Source: Onchocerca volvulus (lineage: Eukaryota > Nematoda > Chromadorea > Rhabditida > Onchocercidae). Taken from it: a DNA stretch of 64,000 bases. The number at the start of each line of letters is the position of its first letter. Position 1 is the stretch's first letter. Positions 1 to 12,049 of this stretch are shown piece by piece. The notes beneath the pieces were generated by a model that worked only from the letters and a program-made list of their open reading frames with translations, had not been told where the DNA came from and ran no database searches. The stretch lies in NCBI GenBank assembly GCA_000499405.2, contig HG738138.1, positions 7,314,888-7,378,887 of the forward strand, written 5' to 3'. Made by a program: the position numbers and the translations under genes.

Positions 1-2321
1 TTGCTGATTTTTTCTTCACATGAGTAGCAGTCACAACAATTTAATGAGAAACTTATAACACATGATCTCGTGCTTTTATGGTGTTCATCGCACCTTTGTT
101 TCGTATTATTTCATGTTAAATGGATGTTATTCTGAATTATCGTACATTTTCTGTAGTGGCATTTAATTAACGGCAATTGTAATTTAATTATGTCAGGGAG
201 TTTATATTTGTCTATCATTTTTTTTTTTTTTTTTTTTTTTCGGAGATGTATCGCGACATCTACCATTTTTTGTCTTTAATTGTCATTTTTTCTTTTCGAT
301 GTTTCTTCCATGATATTCAGTCCAGATTTATTGCATTTTTTATTACCGTAAAATGTAAGGAATTCTGAAAATTCTGTACTGCTGATTAGGGCAAGCGAAC
401 CAAGCTGATGGGAATCGGTGCAAAGTTGTATTCGAGTCGGTGTAACGTTGTGTTTTTCATTCTATTAAATGTACAAAAATGTCTTATAATTTTTCTTGTT
501 GCCGTGGTCAGCATCTAATGCTACTCATCTTTTCTGTTATCAACGCGGTTATTATTACTTTTTATATTTTATTTCTATGTTTGCTGTCAAGAAAAAACAC
601 AATCTGAAATAATCTGTAATTAGTAGTAGTGAGCAGTTTTCATCATTCCTTTCGTATGTGAAAGTTCAGCATGAAGCAGAACTTGTCAACATCTCTTATG
701 CAGTTTGTTTTCTTGGCTTACAAATCTGTTAATTTGTATCGTTCCCTGTTCATTTGCCTGACGTTCTTCCATTTATTGTGGATTATTTTTTTTTGTTCGA
801 GTCGTTAATATTGTTCTTGCTTTTGTTCCACATTTTTTTCTTATAAGAATGCGCTCATTCCATGTAGTTTTACTTACATTCACGGAAAATTTAGTGTTAA
901 TCAAAGAAGTGAAAGTACTGAGATTTCTGTGACGATTCTGACTTTGATTAGACTATTTTTCTGAATCTCGAATGCAGTTGAAGTGTTCAAGTGAAATGTT
1001 ACAATAAAATGTGACTGAACACCGCTCAAAATCCGAAGGACGTGGACGATCAAATTCGTTCAGGAATTGTTGGTTGCGTTCATGGTCAGGATTTGGTTGA
1101 AGTATAACAACTGTAAGAATAGTGAGTTGTAGTTACACGAAAAGCAGTTACATGGTAGTTCATACTTGTGTTTTGGGTTACATGATAGTTCATACTTGTG
1201 TTTTGGTCAGTCAACTTGCCTTGTGCTAGTACTCTTCACGGCAGTCTCAACATATGTTGTTTTAAGTTCATGAGAACTCAAAATGTCAAAAAAGCGAATT
1301 AAAAAGAAACCATTTCTCTAAATTCCGTCATGTTAGTCTATTATTATTATATATAAGTAAGACATAAGTCTCGTGGAGGTAGACAATTTCCATTGCTTAT
1401 AACTCGAGATTTGGAAAATTTTCCTAAGGTTTCATCGTAGTTCAGACTACCATAAGCAGTGAATGATGTATGACACTTTGAATACTGGGACATATATGAA
1501 GTGGTAACAACAGAATCTCTGGGTATCCTATGAAGTTATTTAAAATATACTCAATTGACTTTCTTTTTAGATGAAATAATTTCAATGATTAGTATGAAAG
1601 TTTCGTCCTGATAGCAATCACTTTTATGCGCTCCGTCGAATCAGTCAGTAGCTCCTTTGAGTCATGCAGTGAATTTCTAGTTAAGAAATGCTGTAGCTTG
1701 TTTCGTTCGTAAGTAGCTAATAACTGTTAATTAGTGTAGGATATTCTTAATAACAGTAGGTTTGGTTGCTAACGCAACTACAGCCGTAGTTTTTATTGCG
1801 CTTTGTGACGTATTCATATCAATGATTTTCTATGTGAAAAATACTTGAAAATCCATAATTTTTAAATTCAAAAGCATAAATTAATTAACATTGCAGGAAG
1901 TAATGAAAAAATTATTGAAAAAAGATGTGTTAACTAACTAATGATTACCTCTTATTTTGATAGCATGACCATTGTTTGCAATGATTAATTGTTCACATAG
2001 ATGGCAGCAACTGAAATGACTGAATAATTTTTTGCTGTTTAAAGGTGATGTTTGTGGATGAATGTGCAATAGAGTTGTTCGATTCAATTTAACATCTTTA
2101 AGATATCATCTCTCACTTGAATTAATTAAATTAAAAGAAGAAAAAAATAATGGAGCATGTGCCGCCAAAGAAAACGTAACCAGTTAGTAGGAAGAATACG
2201 CTTGACAGCCGTCATCGTCTGCGTCTTTTTTTAAATCCGTTATCTCGATGTCCGCCATACATGTCACATTACCAAATGCGTCGGTTGAATGACTGAATAG
2301 TATTGGTGATTCTGAATGCAG
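1..2321. other. Non-coding stretch, no gene recognised
   Basis: Both strands were read for open frames bounded by splice signals and none were convincing. The stretch holds a run of about 23 T (218-240) and a 30-bp tandem duplication (1148-1207). It could include the 3' UTR or introns of a gene continuing to the left, because a weak candidate 3' end lies just downstream. Confidence 0.5.
1148..1207. repeat. Two-copy 30-bp tandem duplication
   Basis: The unit beginning TTACATGGTAGTTCATACTT occurs twice head to tail with only two mismatches, so the duplication is recent. It lies outside any recognised gene. Confidence 0.9.
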
Positions 2322-2718
2322 CTGAAATCATTAAGAAATCAGCTCTTCAACATCACCGCTTCAAAATATGTGAACACAGTCGCTTCCGCAAAATCTGTCG
2401 GCAGAATCAACAGATTCGCTTCAGACATGATGTTAACTGTAGTTATTCAAGCAGTAAGTCAATTAGGACTTATTTGTCACAACGACGTCAGAAATATTTG
2501 GCAAAGCAATCACTTTGAAATTAAATAACAGTATGAGCTAGTAAAAAGAACTGATCAGTATTTTAAATATGGCGGGACTTAACTCTTTTTGTAACAAACT
2601 CTTTTTGTTGGAAAAAACTGATTGAACTGTATTATTTGCTTTGTAGATTGGTTGGACTGGAGATGGTTCCTGTTGCGATCGTGACTCGGCAAGGAAAATA
2701 ATAGCCTTTGTTCGGTAA
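2322..2718 (+). CDS. Candidate 3' end of an unrecognised gene (two exons)
   Basis: Two in-phase exon candidates are visible: 2322-2453, between a CAG acceptor and an exact GTAAGT donor, and 2647-2718, between TTTGTAG and a TAA stop. Joined in phase 0 they give about 67 codons ending in IIAFVR. An ATG at 2316 lies in the same frame just before the acceptor, so a short ORF starting there is also possible. I recognise no domain. A second frame is also open through the first exon, and the phase match alone has a one-in-three chance of being accidental. Treat it as weak. Confidence 0.25.
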
Positions 2719-5700
2719 TACGATATTACACACAGTATCGTACAATACAATAGTAGATAGAGGAAAGGATATTAACGAATTTTCTGTTGAAATGTCGCTT
2801 ATGTCGATCTGGACTGTCGAGTTGTTGCTATAGATGCTTCACTCCTTGTCATCGTAGAACTGTAGCTGCGTCAGTGGAGCCAAAGCTATACCATTGGTGA
2901 TCAATTAAAACAGTTTTTAAACGTTTTCACTAGTTTCGATTTTTGAAATTGTTAGATCTGAAAAAAAGAATTCCATAGTTATCAACCGCAGACACGACAT
3001 TATGCCAGCTACAAAACAAAAGCAAGAGAATGCTGATCCAATCATCGAATAATGGCGCAAATGCTGACTTTAATGCAATTATTGCTGATACATTCTAAAT
3101 TAATGATGATCTGAGAATTTCTCGGAAATTTGACTGTAAAAGAGTCCTTTAAAATCTTCCAATTCATTAAAAAGTTTTAGCGTAAGTTGAGATGAGCATC
3201 TTGACACATAAAACCACCAACAATATGTTGTTGGACCAGCAAGACAGATCCTATTCTCCATTCTTTTGAAAAACAGCGACTGCAATAAATAGCAAATTAG
3301 TTATGATAAGGCAGAATGCTACACATTTAAATGATCAATAGCTAAATAGATCGTAAAATAAAAGAAAAGCGATGATTCCGGATAAATTCATGCTATTGAC
3401 TATTAGCATAACAATCTAATCTAGTTTCTTTCAACAGAGAGATGAATCTGGAAAGGTGGGTCTGATGGCGTTGTAAATTGAAACAACGTACATCTAAATA
3501 GTGAACCGAATGAATTCTGGCATTTTCAATTGCCTCGCAGTTAGATACCTAAGAAAAAAAGCCTTCATTCAAATGAAATTCTTTGAATCCTTTCTTGTTT
3601 TGTATATTTTTTTTACTGCATTGCGAAATCAGAGGCATCATTATCAAATAGTTTATACTGCAAAATCCTCTTAAAGATTAGCAGTTGCCTAGTATTTGTT
3701 AATTATTGAACAAGTTGACAAAACAGGTTTTTGAAGTTATAATTAAAATTATGACTTCAGAAGGAAGAATCAGACGCACTTGATCTCTTCCGTCGCATGT
3801 ATTACGTTTGCATTTCTACATGCATGCTTATTAATCTTATTTAATCACAAGTTCTTAAAAATGCCTTTTCCAAGCAGTTAATCAGCTATTCTTATTGGAC
3901 CAACATAATTATTTTAATATGTTGTCATGTGAAGATTTTGTAACAGAAAGAAATGTATCATGAAAGTTAAAAAAAAAATGGTCAAATTTGAGATTTTTTT
4001 TACTGTAACCAGAGAGGAACTGCTTGAAAATAGTTGCGGGAGGATGTTTCATTTATCTTTTTATTCCCTATTTTCCAGGTTTTTTCATTAATTGGTTTTC
4101 CACTGCAATCGCTTTCTTCGCAGTAACTGAAGTTATTCAGGAGAGATAGAAGTACAGTATCAAGAAAATGACATAATTTCTGCATCATAATGAATATAAA
4201 AGCTAGAAACATTATCTCTTAGAATATCTATCCTATTTTAAACATTTATTTTTATAAAAAACAAGAATATTAACGTTTAATTTCATGAACCCCGTCGAAA
4301 GATCCCATTTAAAAGCTACTCGCAAAATGAATTCTTTTGGACAACAGTTCATGAAACTTACCCTAAATTTCGTCAAACTGTTATATTTATTTATTGCTAG
4401 TCACTTTTTTGATATTAAACAGTTTATTGAAAAACAATTTGTTTCTTTACCCAAAAGATGCGTTAAAAAAAGTAAAAGAGGAGAAATCTCGAGATGTATA
4501 AAAGAATTTTGCAAAGTATTTAAAATATTATGACATTTCGTTCTAATCTATTTCACCTTTTGCTTAAAAAAATCTTGTAAACATTTTTTTTTGTTGCATA
4601 GGAGAATATTTTGAGCTGAGAATATAAATATCTTCGAGAAACTCATTTAGAAAGAAATCGCTTCCAAACATCCCAAATGAACTCCTCAAACTGCTACAAA
4701 GCGTGCACATTGGTCTCTCATATGTTGCACAAAATTTGCGAAAATTCCGAAATCCAGCAGTAAATTCCAAAGCTGAGTCTTCAGTTCTATTCAATTCAAT
4801 TCAATTCAATTTTATCCAACTCTTTCGAAAGCTAATATTCATATTCGTGAGACACAAATTCGATACGAATTCGCTAGTAATTATTGTGCAGAATCAATGA
4901 ACTTTCAACTTACTTGACTAACACAAGAAATCAGATTTTGAATTGTTGGCACAAAAAGTTATCCTTCTGAATATAAACAGCAGAGAAAAGCCTATAAAAA
5001 CACTTGCTTTCGATGGATTTTGCAAAAAATTTGAATGAAATTGCAAAACATATTTTATGATGATAAAACAATTTTTTGATAGTATTACTCCTCAACATAA
5101 AGCAACAACTTATTGATCAAATAGTATTACAATTAAACTAACAAAATAAAAGAAAGAAATTAAAAAGTTAAAGAAGGAAGAAATGTGGGCTTATTCGGAC
5201 AACAAAACTTGCTGAAGCACTGCCATGTATTTTTCCCTTTAACTTCATTATTCATCCGAAGTAAAGGAAGTGACTCAAACAGAAGGAAACAGACGGATGT
5301 AGAAAAGGAAAATCTAGGCATATTATACCATTGTCGAGGAAATAGGTCACGGATGTTAGCAAATTTGAGATGCATGGAAGTGTCTGCTCTATCTGAAGTT
5401 CGGAATTCAGCAATTGCAATCAGAATAGATTATAAATGAGATAGATTAAGAAGGGCATTAGATTGGAGATAATTAACAGATAATTAACACATCCAGTAAT
5501 CTAAAATATATCAATCAAGATTTTTGTCCTTCGAGCCCGCATTGAAGATTCGTTCTTTTCTGGTTGCATCGTTTCTACGAGCAGTTGGTATTTTATAGCA
5601 GCTAAAAGCAATAACAAAAAAGGTTCCATGAGGTTGTGGAAAAGAATTCCTAAAGAATTTCGATAAAAATAGACTATTTATTGACAGAATATTGAAACTT

Positions 5701-6908
5701 AAATTTATAAAAATGCGATCAGTTGAAAAAATAAATTTCTTCGTGCAAGGAAAAAAATCAGTTCAAATCTTTAGAAAAATTTACAACTTAATTTCCTACA
5801 GAAATAAATCGAAAATATAAGTTTTGTGCTTTTAATTTGAAAAGTAAACTTGGTTCGAAAAATAGAGTGCAAGCATGCCAAAGTAAGAATGTGAATATCA
5901 CAAATTCAAATACAATTTTTATTATCGCATAATCTTAATAAATAATATTTTCTGAGTCGAAATACCAATTTCTTATCGTTTTCTTGCCTTAAATCTTTAA
6001 AAATTGAAACGCAGATTCGACTGTTCCAAATCAATAAATAACAAAATGGATTTGCTATTAAATAATAAAATTTTTTACCCATTTTTTAATATTAAATCAA
6101 ATTCTAAATTTGCGTTGAGCCTGTTGAGATTTTTATATTTGATCAATAGAAAAAATTCAGTCATATTGCAGTCTTATTCAGGATTATATGATTTGAGAAA
6201 ATATATCTATTGCCTGTTTCGATATCCTAATCTTTGTCTTTGATATTTGATGAGCACCCTGAAAATCAGTTTTAAACTAAGAGTTTTTCTAACGGGAAAC
6301 TGGAACACCAAAAAACTAAAGTTTCTGGAAAACAATTGAAGTTTTAGCGACGTATGGCACTTGAGACTCACGCCTAAATTTTTCATGAAATAATTTCTGT
6401 TTGCATAGTTTTTAATGGATTTCCAGAAAAATGCCAATTTTTTTATATTTTTGAATACATTTCTGTGGATTCCCAGGTTCCTTCTGGTAAAACAGTTTAA
6501 TTCTTTAGTTTGAAGATTTTAATGAGTAGTTGTTATAAGCCTGAGCTTATAATAATTTATAATAAGTGAGAGGGAATTTCAACTAACAACCGGCATTAGT
6601 TAAAGTATCCGCTAATTTATTATAGGTTTATATTCATAGGAAGAAGCGATATCATATCACTGTTCTTTTGAAAAATAAAATGCTTAAAATGAAAGATAAC
6701 AAAACTACATGCAATTTGTTGCTATCAGTCTGTCCTGGAATAGTGTTTCACAGCAATGTGTAAATTTATTGCTTTCTCAATAATTATATTATAAGTTCCA
6801 TTTATGTTTCAAGGAAGTTTTAAAAAAGAAATTACAATCTTTGCATTGGTGACATTTGTTGATCAGATGGTATTTGAAAAACTGAGTAAAATTAGCTAAT
6901 TTCTATTA
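2719..6908. other. Intergenic, nothing recognised
   Basis: About 4.2 kb upstream of the lipocalin gene. Open frames here are short, with no domain and no paired splice signals. A TTCAA pentanucleotide run lies at 4790-4812. The promoter of the downstream gene is presumably here, but no TATA or other element can be pointed to. Confidence 0.6.
4790..4812. repeat. TTCAA microsatellite
   Basis: More than four perfect copies of TTCAA in tandem within non-coding DNA. Confidence 0.85.
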
Positions 6909-6920
6909 ATTTACTTTCAG
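6909..6920 (+). promoter_or_regulatory. Probable spliced-leader trans-splice acceptor of the lipocalin gene
   Basis: TTTACTTTCAG ends at 6920, 42 bases before the ATG at 6963, with no upstream exon evident. Such an acceptor close to a start codon is what nematode trans-spliced mRNAs show. Which spliced leader is used cannot be read from this side. Confidence 0.6.
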
Positions 6921-6962
6921 GGTTATTTAAATAATAAAGAGAACATTCTAAAACACCATTCA

Positions 6963-9711
6963 ATGACAAATAATAGATTAACATCATGGATATCTTTGAC
7001 ATATCTGCGGACACTTCTATCGGTTTTTCAAGTTTATGTGCCCGTTTCTGCAGGTTTGTTGTATGGTGATATTCATTTTCATGGAGTTTTGCTCATTCAA
7101 CATAGTTGTTTCGTTTCCGTATAAAGTTGACAGCATCGTCATTTGAAAATTTCTCCGACTAGTATTACACTGATAATATCTTTATTATAACACCTTATGA
7201 TCAAATAATATCATGACCTTTCTGCTCAACTCAGACATTATCCTTAGCGCGTTTTTCGTTGTTCAGTACTGTTGTCCGGTTTTGACACAGTATAGCAATT
7301 TGTTGGACCTCTTTGGCATAAATACAGGACAAAGTGGTACGGTGAATGGTCGCATCCCAATTGACGACATTGCCAGGTGACAACAATTTTCTTTTAACTT
7401 ATCAAATTTCGCAGTTGCAGTCTTACATAAATTAAGTGATCATTTTTAAAAAAAGAAAATTAGGCTTTCAAAGCGGACATAATTTCATCAGCTTAGCAAT
7501 TTTGCTTCAATTTCATGCAGAAGAATTTAATAGGAATAAATTTATTCTTGATTTTAAATCAATTAACACTGATACGTAAAATCATTTTAAAGATATGTTC
7601 GATGAAGATCAAGTCTCACTCTGTAGTTTAATTTTCTTTCACTTACTGTTATAATGTAGTACCAAATAGCACTAAATTTTTGGCAATTTTTCATTCTTTT
7701 AGTCAGAGCTTTGCTCTTATCAGTTTCATTCAAGGTTTGCAGAAAAATCCGAACAAACAATTCAATAAAAGGTGAATCCTTTGTTACAGTTACGAAGAGT
7801 TAGGATATTCCTTATTATTTTGAAAATAGCACAAAGGCATTGCACGTATATTTTTACAAATATCAGTAATCATGCTCACTGGCTTCAAATGTTTGTGTAT
7901 CCGAATTTTATGAAATTCAACCAAAAAAAACTCTGCCAGTTTTCGGGAACATAGAAATGAAAGCTTTTGTTACAGTTCAATATTTATATTTTTATATTTA
8001 TATTTCCCGGAAATTTTTAGCAAATTTATGATTTACTTCTGCACATCAATATTCACCAAATATTATATTGCAGATTACGGAAACCAGTACCTCAAGTAGC
8101 GCTTCTTGATGGTATTCCAGTTGTTCCAGGTATTATTGGCAGTTTTGCGGGAGCTGGTGGTTGTTTGCCCCGTCCAATGCCACTGACCAGCCAACATTCG
8201 CCAAGCTTATTCCAAAATTTCCTTCGGTTCATACCTGGAGCGCAAGATTATCTTTCTGATTTGGTTAAAACGCCAGTAGTCGACTTGCATTCTTTAGTGG
8301 GAAAATATTATTGGGTAAAAGATTTGATTTAGTATGATTATTTTGGTCGTTAACTGAAAAATTTTTCAATAATATGTTTGGAAAGATGAAATGTAATAAT
8401 TCAAAATTTATTAGGATGATATCGAATTACTTTGTTATATGAACAAGCTTGTTGTCCATCAACTTCTTTACACTTGACAGATTAATGTTCCCGAAAACAG
8501 CTTATTGTGTATCATATCTGTCTTGCACATATCATATGATTAATTGGACGATTGATTATCATTTTTTGTAGGTAATTTCTACGACTGGAGTGCATGATCG
8601 TTACTGTCCTACTACTGAATGTTAGCTCCTACTTTTTGTTGCTAAAATATCAGTTTAAATCTGAAATTTAATAATACAAGACTATTCATAATTATATAGA
8701 TATTTCTGTATCCTCTAATAGTCCATTATTATTTTCGCGTTATAATTTTGTAATGAAGACAACAGCTACAGTTAGAAATGTGGCGAAAGTGGCAAAGACA
8801 TCAATTTTCTTGACGATGGATTCATTCCGCGTTAATAATCCGCATGGTGCTCCTAAAGTTGGCTTTGGCTACGGCATTATACACGATAAAAAAGTTTACA
8901 TCTACGTACAGGAAGATCCATGTCCTTGTTTGTTCTTCATATTTCAGAGATATTTCCACTAAATTTTTTTTTTTTTTTGACCAAGTTTTATCATTGATAA
9001 AATGCCTCAATTATATCAAAATTCGGCTGTCTTTAAATCAATCTAGATACATCAATGAAAAAAATTTATATAGGGAATTTTGACATTAGATAACTCATAC
9101 TGCGATGGAATCCAATGTCCACCGATACTTACTTAATGTTCAAGTGGCACAAATCTCAGAAAAACAGGTTTGTAAAGAAGCGTGAACTAAATTCTTTCTG
9201 TAATCAGTTCATGGTATTTAATATATTTTTAAAAGCTCTCTAACAATACAACGCAGTATTCTTATGTTCAATTAGTCATTTAGTCTAATATTAAATTTCA
9301 GATCAAATCGTAATAACAGGACCAAAAAATGCTGAAACTGGACAATATGAGTATATCGTAATTACCAATTGGGCGAAGTTTCCGCTAGTTGCTATGGCTC
9401 GCGATTTGAAACAGTTCAAAACTCACTACCGAAATGAGCTCATTCAGCGCTTCAAAAATGAAGGATACATTCACAAATTTTCTAAGCTAGTTTTTTTCCT
9501 CAAAATTTATTCGATATGAAGACCATTTTCGAATATAGGCTAGGCCATGTTATACCTACAGGAGTCATTCCAGAATCATGGCCGAATCCCTATTATATAT
9601 TTCAGGATAATCGGTAACTGGATGCATGAAGTTGATTGGACTGATTGCAAGCCACTAACTCCTATTGCTTTTATTTCAAACATTATAGATCGATTAATTT
9701 TTGGGCTGTGA
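6963..9711 (+). CDS. Secreted lipocalin-related (LPR-type) protein
   Basis: Model of seven exons: 6963-7053, 7235-7376, 8074-8314, 8572-8620, 8766-8927, 9302-9489 and 9562-9711, about 340 aa. The protein opens with an N-terminal signal peptide (hydrophobic run ending near VPVSA). About 140 residues follow before the lipocalin-like core, which begins at SLVGKYYW, a G-x-Y/W motif as at the start of a lipocalin fold. The core carries paired cysteines (DRYCPT, EDPCPY and a C-terminal WTDCKPL) and the stretch ITGPKNAETGQYEYIV, typical of nematode LPR proteins. In C. elegans LPR proteins act in apical extracellular matrix and luminal epithelia; that role is carried over by family. The exon 4/5 junction uses a poor acceptor. 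The start of the last exon is uncertain, since several in-phase acceptors exist between 9540 and 9580. The stop TGA at 9709-9711 is supported by the conserved-looking C-terminus. Confidence 0.82.
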
Positions 9712-12049
9712 TAAATTATAATCTAATTTTTACGTAATCTGTTGTTTAGTCGTAATTATAGAAATGAGGAAAATCAGTTCTTGTAAAAACATTCCGCAAA
9801 TGTCTGAAACTAAATTTCCCATCGCTGTTTTGTCAATATTTAAAATCTTCGCGCTGATTAAACTGATTTGTTACCTGACCTATTATAAGGTTGTGCTTGC
9901 AGAGAATTTAAGGATTTTCAAACTCGAAGTCATGAACTGGTTGACTGTCTCTAGCAAAATTTGATTTCTTCTAGTAGTTGAACAATTAATATCGAATAAC
10001 ATAAATTTTATTAACAATTTCCAGGCACCATTATTTTTTATAATTTAGTCATTGCTGAAGAGATTTCGTGATGTTGAGGACAGCAAAGTTCAAAAATACA
10101 TTTGTGATTCTAAAAAGCATGCAACAATGAAATCGAAAGACGAATCAGACTTCCGAAGTGCTAGATAAAATTTAATTTCGATTTTGGAATTAAAGTGACT
10201 ACAATTGCTTTTGCAGTTTTTGCTCATAAAAGTAGCATGAACTGATTTATTTTGTATTTTGACATCCGAAAGTGCTAATCAAGCCTGAAGTGATTATTTA
10301 ACATTTTTTAATGATTTTTCAACTAAGACAATTGAGACACACAATAATGGTAGAGCAATTTATTTTACATTGATTTTTAATCAATCGATTAATATTATAT
10401 ATGGTTTTTGTCAGAAATTTCATCTAACGCATGTGGTATAAATCAATCAGCAGCACTGTAAGACTTATATAAGTATCCATTTGTGAAAATTAAAAAAGAA
10501 AGTCGCAGTTCATCCAATCGTTCCAATCAATCAAAAGTTGCGAAGGTGTTCTTAATAGAATTTTCGAACTTATCCTTAAATGAAATATTAGATATATTAT
10601 TTCATCAAACTTTGGCATTCAATGAGGAACACTCTAGAATACAAAGAAAGTATTCAATCATTTTGCAACCATTTCTCGCATAAGTAGGATAAAAATAACG
10701 ATCAATAATTTCAAGATTTTGTAAAAGTACAACAAAAAACAATATGTGATCAAACATCGGCATTACACAATAGATAGAATAAAAGTTTTCAGAAACATCA
10801 CAAGCATTTTAACATAACCGGCATGATGAGATGGAATATTTAAAACAACCAAAATGTGCCGTTTTATAGATAATTCATCTAGCATGTGCAGCGGAATCAA
10901 TTATCTAACTTTAGATAACATAATGACAATTTTGTTTAACAAATGTCCTAACTAAATGAGAAACTAAAATATAGTGAAGAAACAAAATCTTTAACAGTTG
11001 CTTCTAAAACCTGAAATTTTTTGATAATTTAAATGTAGATTGATTCAATAAGCTTTTTTTTTCTCATTTGCAAATATTTCCAGCTCATATTCTTACAAAT
11101 AAATAATATTCCTCCATTTCCCTTTTTCTGAACCCACTGGCTAACTGCAAATTAGTTAGAAGAAAAGAAAAGCACTGATCACTATTCGTTTAAGAGCTTC
11201 TAAAAAGTGGGAAAATATAGTGAAATGTGAAATAAGGCCCAAGTATCTTACAACTACAACGCGCATTATCAAGCGGTTACTGGCCAGATTTCAAAAATCG
11301 AATATGAAAAAAAAACGAAAAAGATTAACATTTGCCAAATGGATAAAAAAAGCTGCTTTAAAATTTGACTACGAGAAAACCTTTTCGCTTCAATGTAATC
11401 ATCTTTGTGATGGGATAGGGACGATATTTCCTGAAAGAAAAAAAAAAAAAAACTCATTTTGAAAAAAGCAAATTCAACAGATAAATTTATAATAGATGCA
11501 AAAGAAAGCTATTTCAAAAAACTGAATTCTGAATTGCGTAATTCAGTATCGCTTAGTTGTGAATGCTTATCTCCAACAGAGCTGAAGAGTCAAGATTTAT
11601 GATCAAGTTGAAATTAATAATTAATATAATGCAAGTTGTAAAAAGGAAAACATGAATGATAATAAATGAGAAATGTGGAGAATGAGATTATTCAACCAAT
11701 TCGACAAAGAAAACTGACAAGCGACACTGGGTCAGCAAAAATATAGACTCCATTTACATACATACATTTATAATTAAAAGTGTTGATAGAAAAAACAAGC
11801 AGCACCAAAATCATAATATCCAATCACTGGCTCTGTTCATTCATCACACATTTTTTTTAAAACCATCACAAAACTCTACCTCCAATTTATAAGGAGAGAA
11901 ATTTTCTTTCAATTCAACATCATATCCACTTTATAATTAAATAAGGAAAAATTTTGTTAACTCATAAATCTTTGACCGATAAATTAGCATCAGCGATTAA
12001 TATAACGCTGAAAGTGATGAATTAATCAAGATACCATGTCGAGCAAAAA
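9712..12049. other. Intergenic between convergent genes
   Basis: The lipocalin gene (+) and the Ig/FN3 gene (-) converge here, so this 2.3 kb holds two 3' UTRs and spacer. Open frames on both strands are short, lysine- or phenylalanine-rich and without domains. No clear AATAAA could be tied to either stop. Confidence 0.6.

Noticed and set aside
4285..4533. 82-codon plus-strand ORF
   Set aside because: Lysine/phenylalanine-rich with no recognisable domain and no paired splice signals.
9520..9604. Alternative lipocalin C-terminus ending in FQDNR and TAA
   Set aside because: It requires a phase that the preceding exon (ending CTA, phase 0) does not provide, while the frame leading to WTDCKPL is in phase.
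11269..11457. Hydrophobic minus-strand ORF as last exon of the adhesion gene
   Set aside because: It is driven by poly-A/T and has no in-phase acceptor. The exon 12050-12207 joins in phase and ends in a clean GPI-type tail.
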